The position numbers and the translations under genes were made by a program. From positions 1,054,001 to 1,118,000 of the forward strand of contig NC_060201.1 of the NCBI RefSeq assembly GCF_020623625.1: a DNA stretch of 64,000 nucleotides. The letters are read 5' to 3'. This DNA comes from Saccharomycodes ludwigii. Lineage: Eukaryota > Ascomycota > Saccharomycetes > Saccharomycodales > Saccharomycodaceae. Of the stretch, positions 62,981 through 64,000 are shown piece by piece; position 1 is the stretch's first letter; every line of letters starts with the position of its first letter. The notes beneath the pieces were generated by a model. That model was not told the DNA's origin and made no database searches. It saw nothing but the letters and a program-made list of their open reading frames with translations.

Positions 62981-64000
62981 TTATCCAGTTTTCTTTTTAG
63001 TTACTCTTTTTGTAGCCTTAAATGATATCTGTACTTCCTGGTTGTTAGAATACTGTGTTTTTGATCTGGTTTTAACTGGAGTACTTCTTCTATCATTTAA
63101 AGCTTCAAATCTGTTTGAGTTAGTGGTAATATTGGAATTAACAGCGCCTATTAATGAATTTTTTGCAGTTCTGGTAGATGTTTCAGAGACAGAAGTCATT
63201 GAACGAGCAAAGGATATGTTTGATTTTCCTTGACTATTCCTACTGGGTGTGATATTTTTAGTAATATTACTGACACAATTCTCAGCTACTTGTTGGAATC
63301 CGTTATTGTCTTCATCATTTACATTAGTATTGGAATTATCAACATCACTATTAAAATTTACAGGCGCTTCTTGAGCTCCTCTGGTCATATTTCCAGTTTC
63401 TTCCTCTTCATTGTTTTCAACATTTCCATCTTTGGCAACATCATTTTCGTTCGGCTGCATAACACCAGGAGACGACTCGTGAATACTCTGATCTAAACAG
63501 TTATCATCGTTATTTCCGTCAGGCTCTTCCAAACCTTCTTCTATTATTAAGGAGGACCGGATGATATCCAAAGTGTGCTCTATTAATTGTTCAGAATCTT
63601 GCTCATTCGTGTTTATATTTTCATCAATGTCAGCGTTATTGAGATACTCATTTGTATTTTCTAATTCATTGAATGTATCTATATTCGAATTAACCCTATT
63701 AATATGAGAAGTTAAAACTGAAAAATTATTAAAATCTGGATAAATAGCTTTTAACTCAGTTACAATCGAACGTAAAAAATTGACCACGTTGTCTCTTTTT
63801 GTGTAATCATTCTCTGTTGCAAAAAACCTTCTTCTTTTCTTATTAATTGTACATAGCTCAATGTTATAATTGTTATCAGTATCACTTACAATATCATGCA
63901 GCAAATTGTATTCGTATCTGTTAATAAATCCAGACTCCAAAAATTTACAAATCATAGTAAAAGTATCAGTATCTTCTGTTCTATTCAAAAAGGATTCGAC
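62981..64000 (-). CDS. Second transposon ORF, partial (runs off the right edge)
   Basis: The frame is open from its stop at 62981 to the window edge; codon 63986-63988 is TTG, so no start is visible and the gene continues beyond 64000. The visible 340 or so residues start from the edge with acidic, Asn-rich sequence, a basic KKRRRFF patch, a long Glu/Asn-rich middle and a basic tail ending KATKRVTKKKTG. I do not recognise a domain. It converges on the transposase gene 97 bp away. By analogy with other PIF/Harbinger elements it could be the Myb/SANT-like partner needed for DNA binding, but the diagnostic part would lie upstream, outside the window. Confidence 0.55.
   Translation of the reverse strand, partial: VESFLNRTEDTDTFTMICKFLESGFINRYEYNLLHDIVSDTDNNYNIELCTINKKRRRFFATENDYTKRDNVVNFLRSIVTELKAIYPDFNNFSVLTSHINRVNSNIDTFNELENTNEYLNNADIDENINTNEQDSEQLIEHTLDIIRSSLIIEEGLEEPDGNNDDNCLDQSIHESSPGVMQPNENDVAKDGNVENNEEEETGNMTRGAQEAPVNFNSDVDNSNTNVNDEDNNGFQQVAENCVSNITKNITPSRNSQGKSNISFARSMTSVSETSTRTAKNSLIGAVNSNITTNSNRFEALNDRRSTPVKTRSKTQYSNNQEVQISFKATKRVTKKKTG

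Larger units (their letters stand above)
60415..64000. mobile_element. PIF/Harbinger-type DNA transposon, left end to window edge
   Basis: The element lies directly after DCN1. Evidence: an intact DDE transposase of the PIF/Harbinger (DDE_Tnp_4) kind, a second convergent ORF as in two-gene Harbinger elements, and a possible left end at TTA (60412-60414) followed by GGCTCCGGCCAACGCGC. PIF/Harbinger elements duplicate a 3-bp TTA target, and their inverted repeats commonly start with GG. The right end is outside the window, so neither the terminal inverted repeat nor the target duplication is proven. Confidence 0.65.

Overview
The window is an AT-rich, gene-dense nuclear segment of a budding yeast. 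Genes are intronless and closely packed. Intergenic regions are full of long poly(dA:dT) tracts, and proteins carry many Asn, Thr and Asp/Glu runs. Nearly every gene is recognisable as the counterpart of a Saccharomyces cerevisiae gene. The order HOG1, YCF1, RGP1, AVL9, HPR1, CFT2, MSL5, CLF1, MTQ2, DOP1, SRN2, PEX7, SAN1 interleaves two S. cerevisiae blocks (YLR113W-YLR119W and YDR135C-YDR143C), and every strand is conserved. That is the pattern expected of a lineage that did not pass through the whole-genome duplication. Composition and gene style would suit Saccharomycodes or a relative, but this species guess is inference only.

Layout: 1-36.5 kb is the interleaved ancestral block: stress MAP kinase, vacuolar ABC pump, Golgi traffic (RGP1, AVL9, DOP1), mRNA export and processing (HPR1, CFT2, MSL5, CLF1), release-factor methylation (MTQ2), ESCRT-I (SRN2), peroxisome import (PEX7) and nuclear quality control (SAN1). 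One lineage-specific F-box-like gene sits at 15.3-17.3 kb. At 37-43 kb lies a second ancestral block (RAD28, MIX14, an ADH6/7-like gene, MEU1, POM34) inserted between SAN1 and the yapsins. At 43.7-54.2 kb are three tandem yapsin-type aspartyl proteases with a tRNA-Phe gene between the first two. At 55-60.3 kb the first synteny resumes: a YLR126C-like amidotransferase, tRNA-Ser, APC2 and DCN1. From about 60.4 kb to the right edge lies a PIF/Harbinger-type DNA transposon with an uninterrupted transposase and a second, convergent, partial ORF.

The strongest novelty candidate is the first yapsin (43721-47734). The disulphide loop after its first catalytic Asp, 15 residues long in the third yapsin and 122 in the second, has grown to 801 residues. 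It is built from 13 near-identical 38- or 42-residue modules, each ending in Lys-Arg, preceded by a ladder of degenerate relatives. The variants I could see between module copies are all synonymous. It reads as a multicopy, Kex2-type peptide precursor placed inside a protease family that itself cuts at basic residues. Other points of interest are a recurrent TCCGA/TCGGA promoter motif, a tRNA-Ser(AGA) gene with an intron next to a tRNA-Phe gene without one, an overlapping poly-Thr uORF on HPR1, a UBA-less DCN1 with RUB1 missing from its usual place, and a dense AACTTC repeat cluster inside the transposon end.
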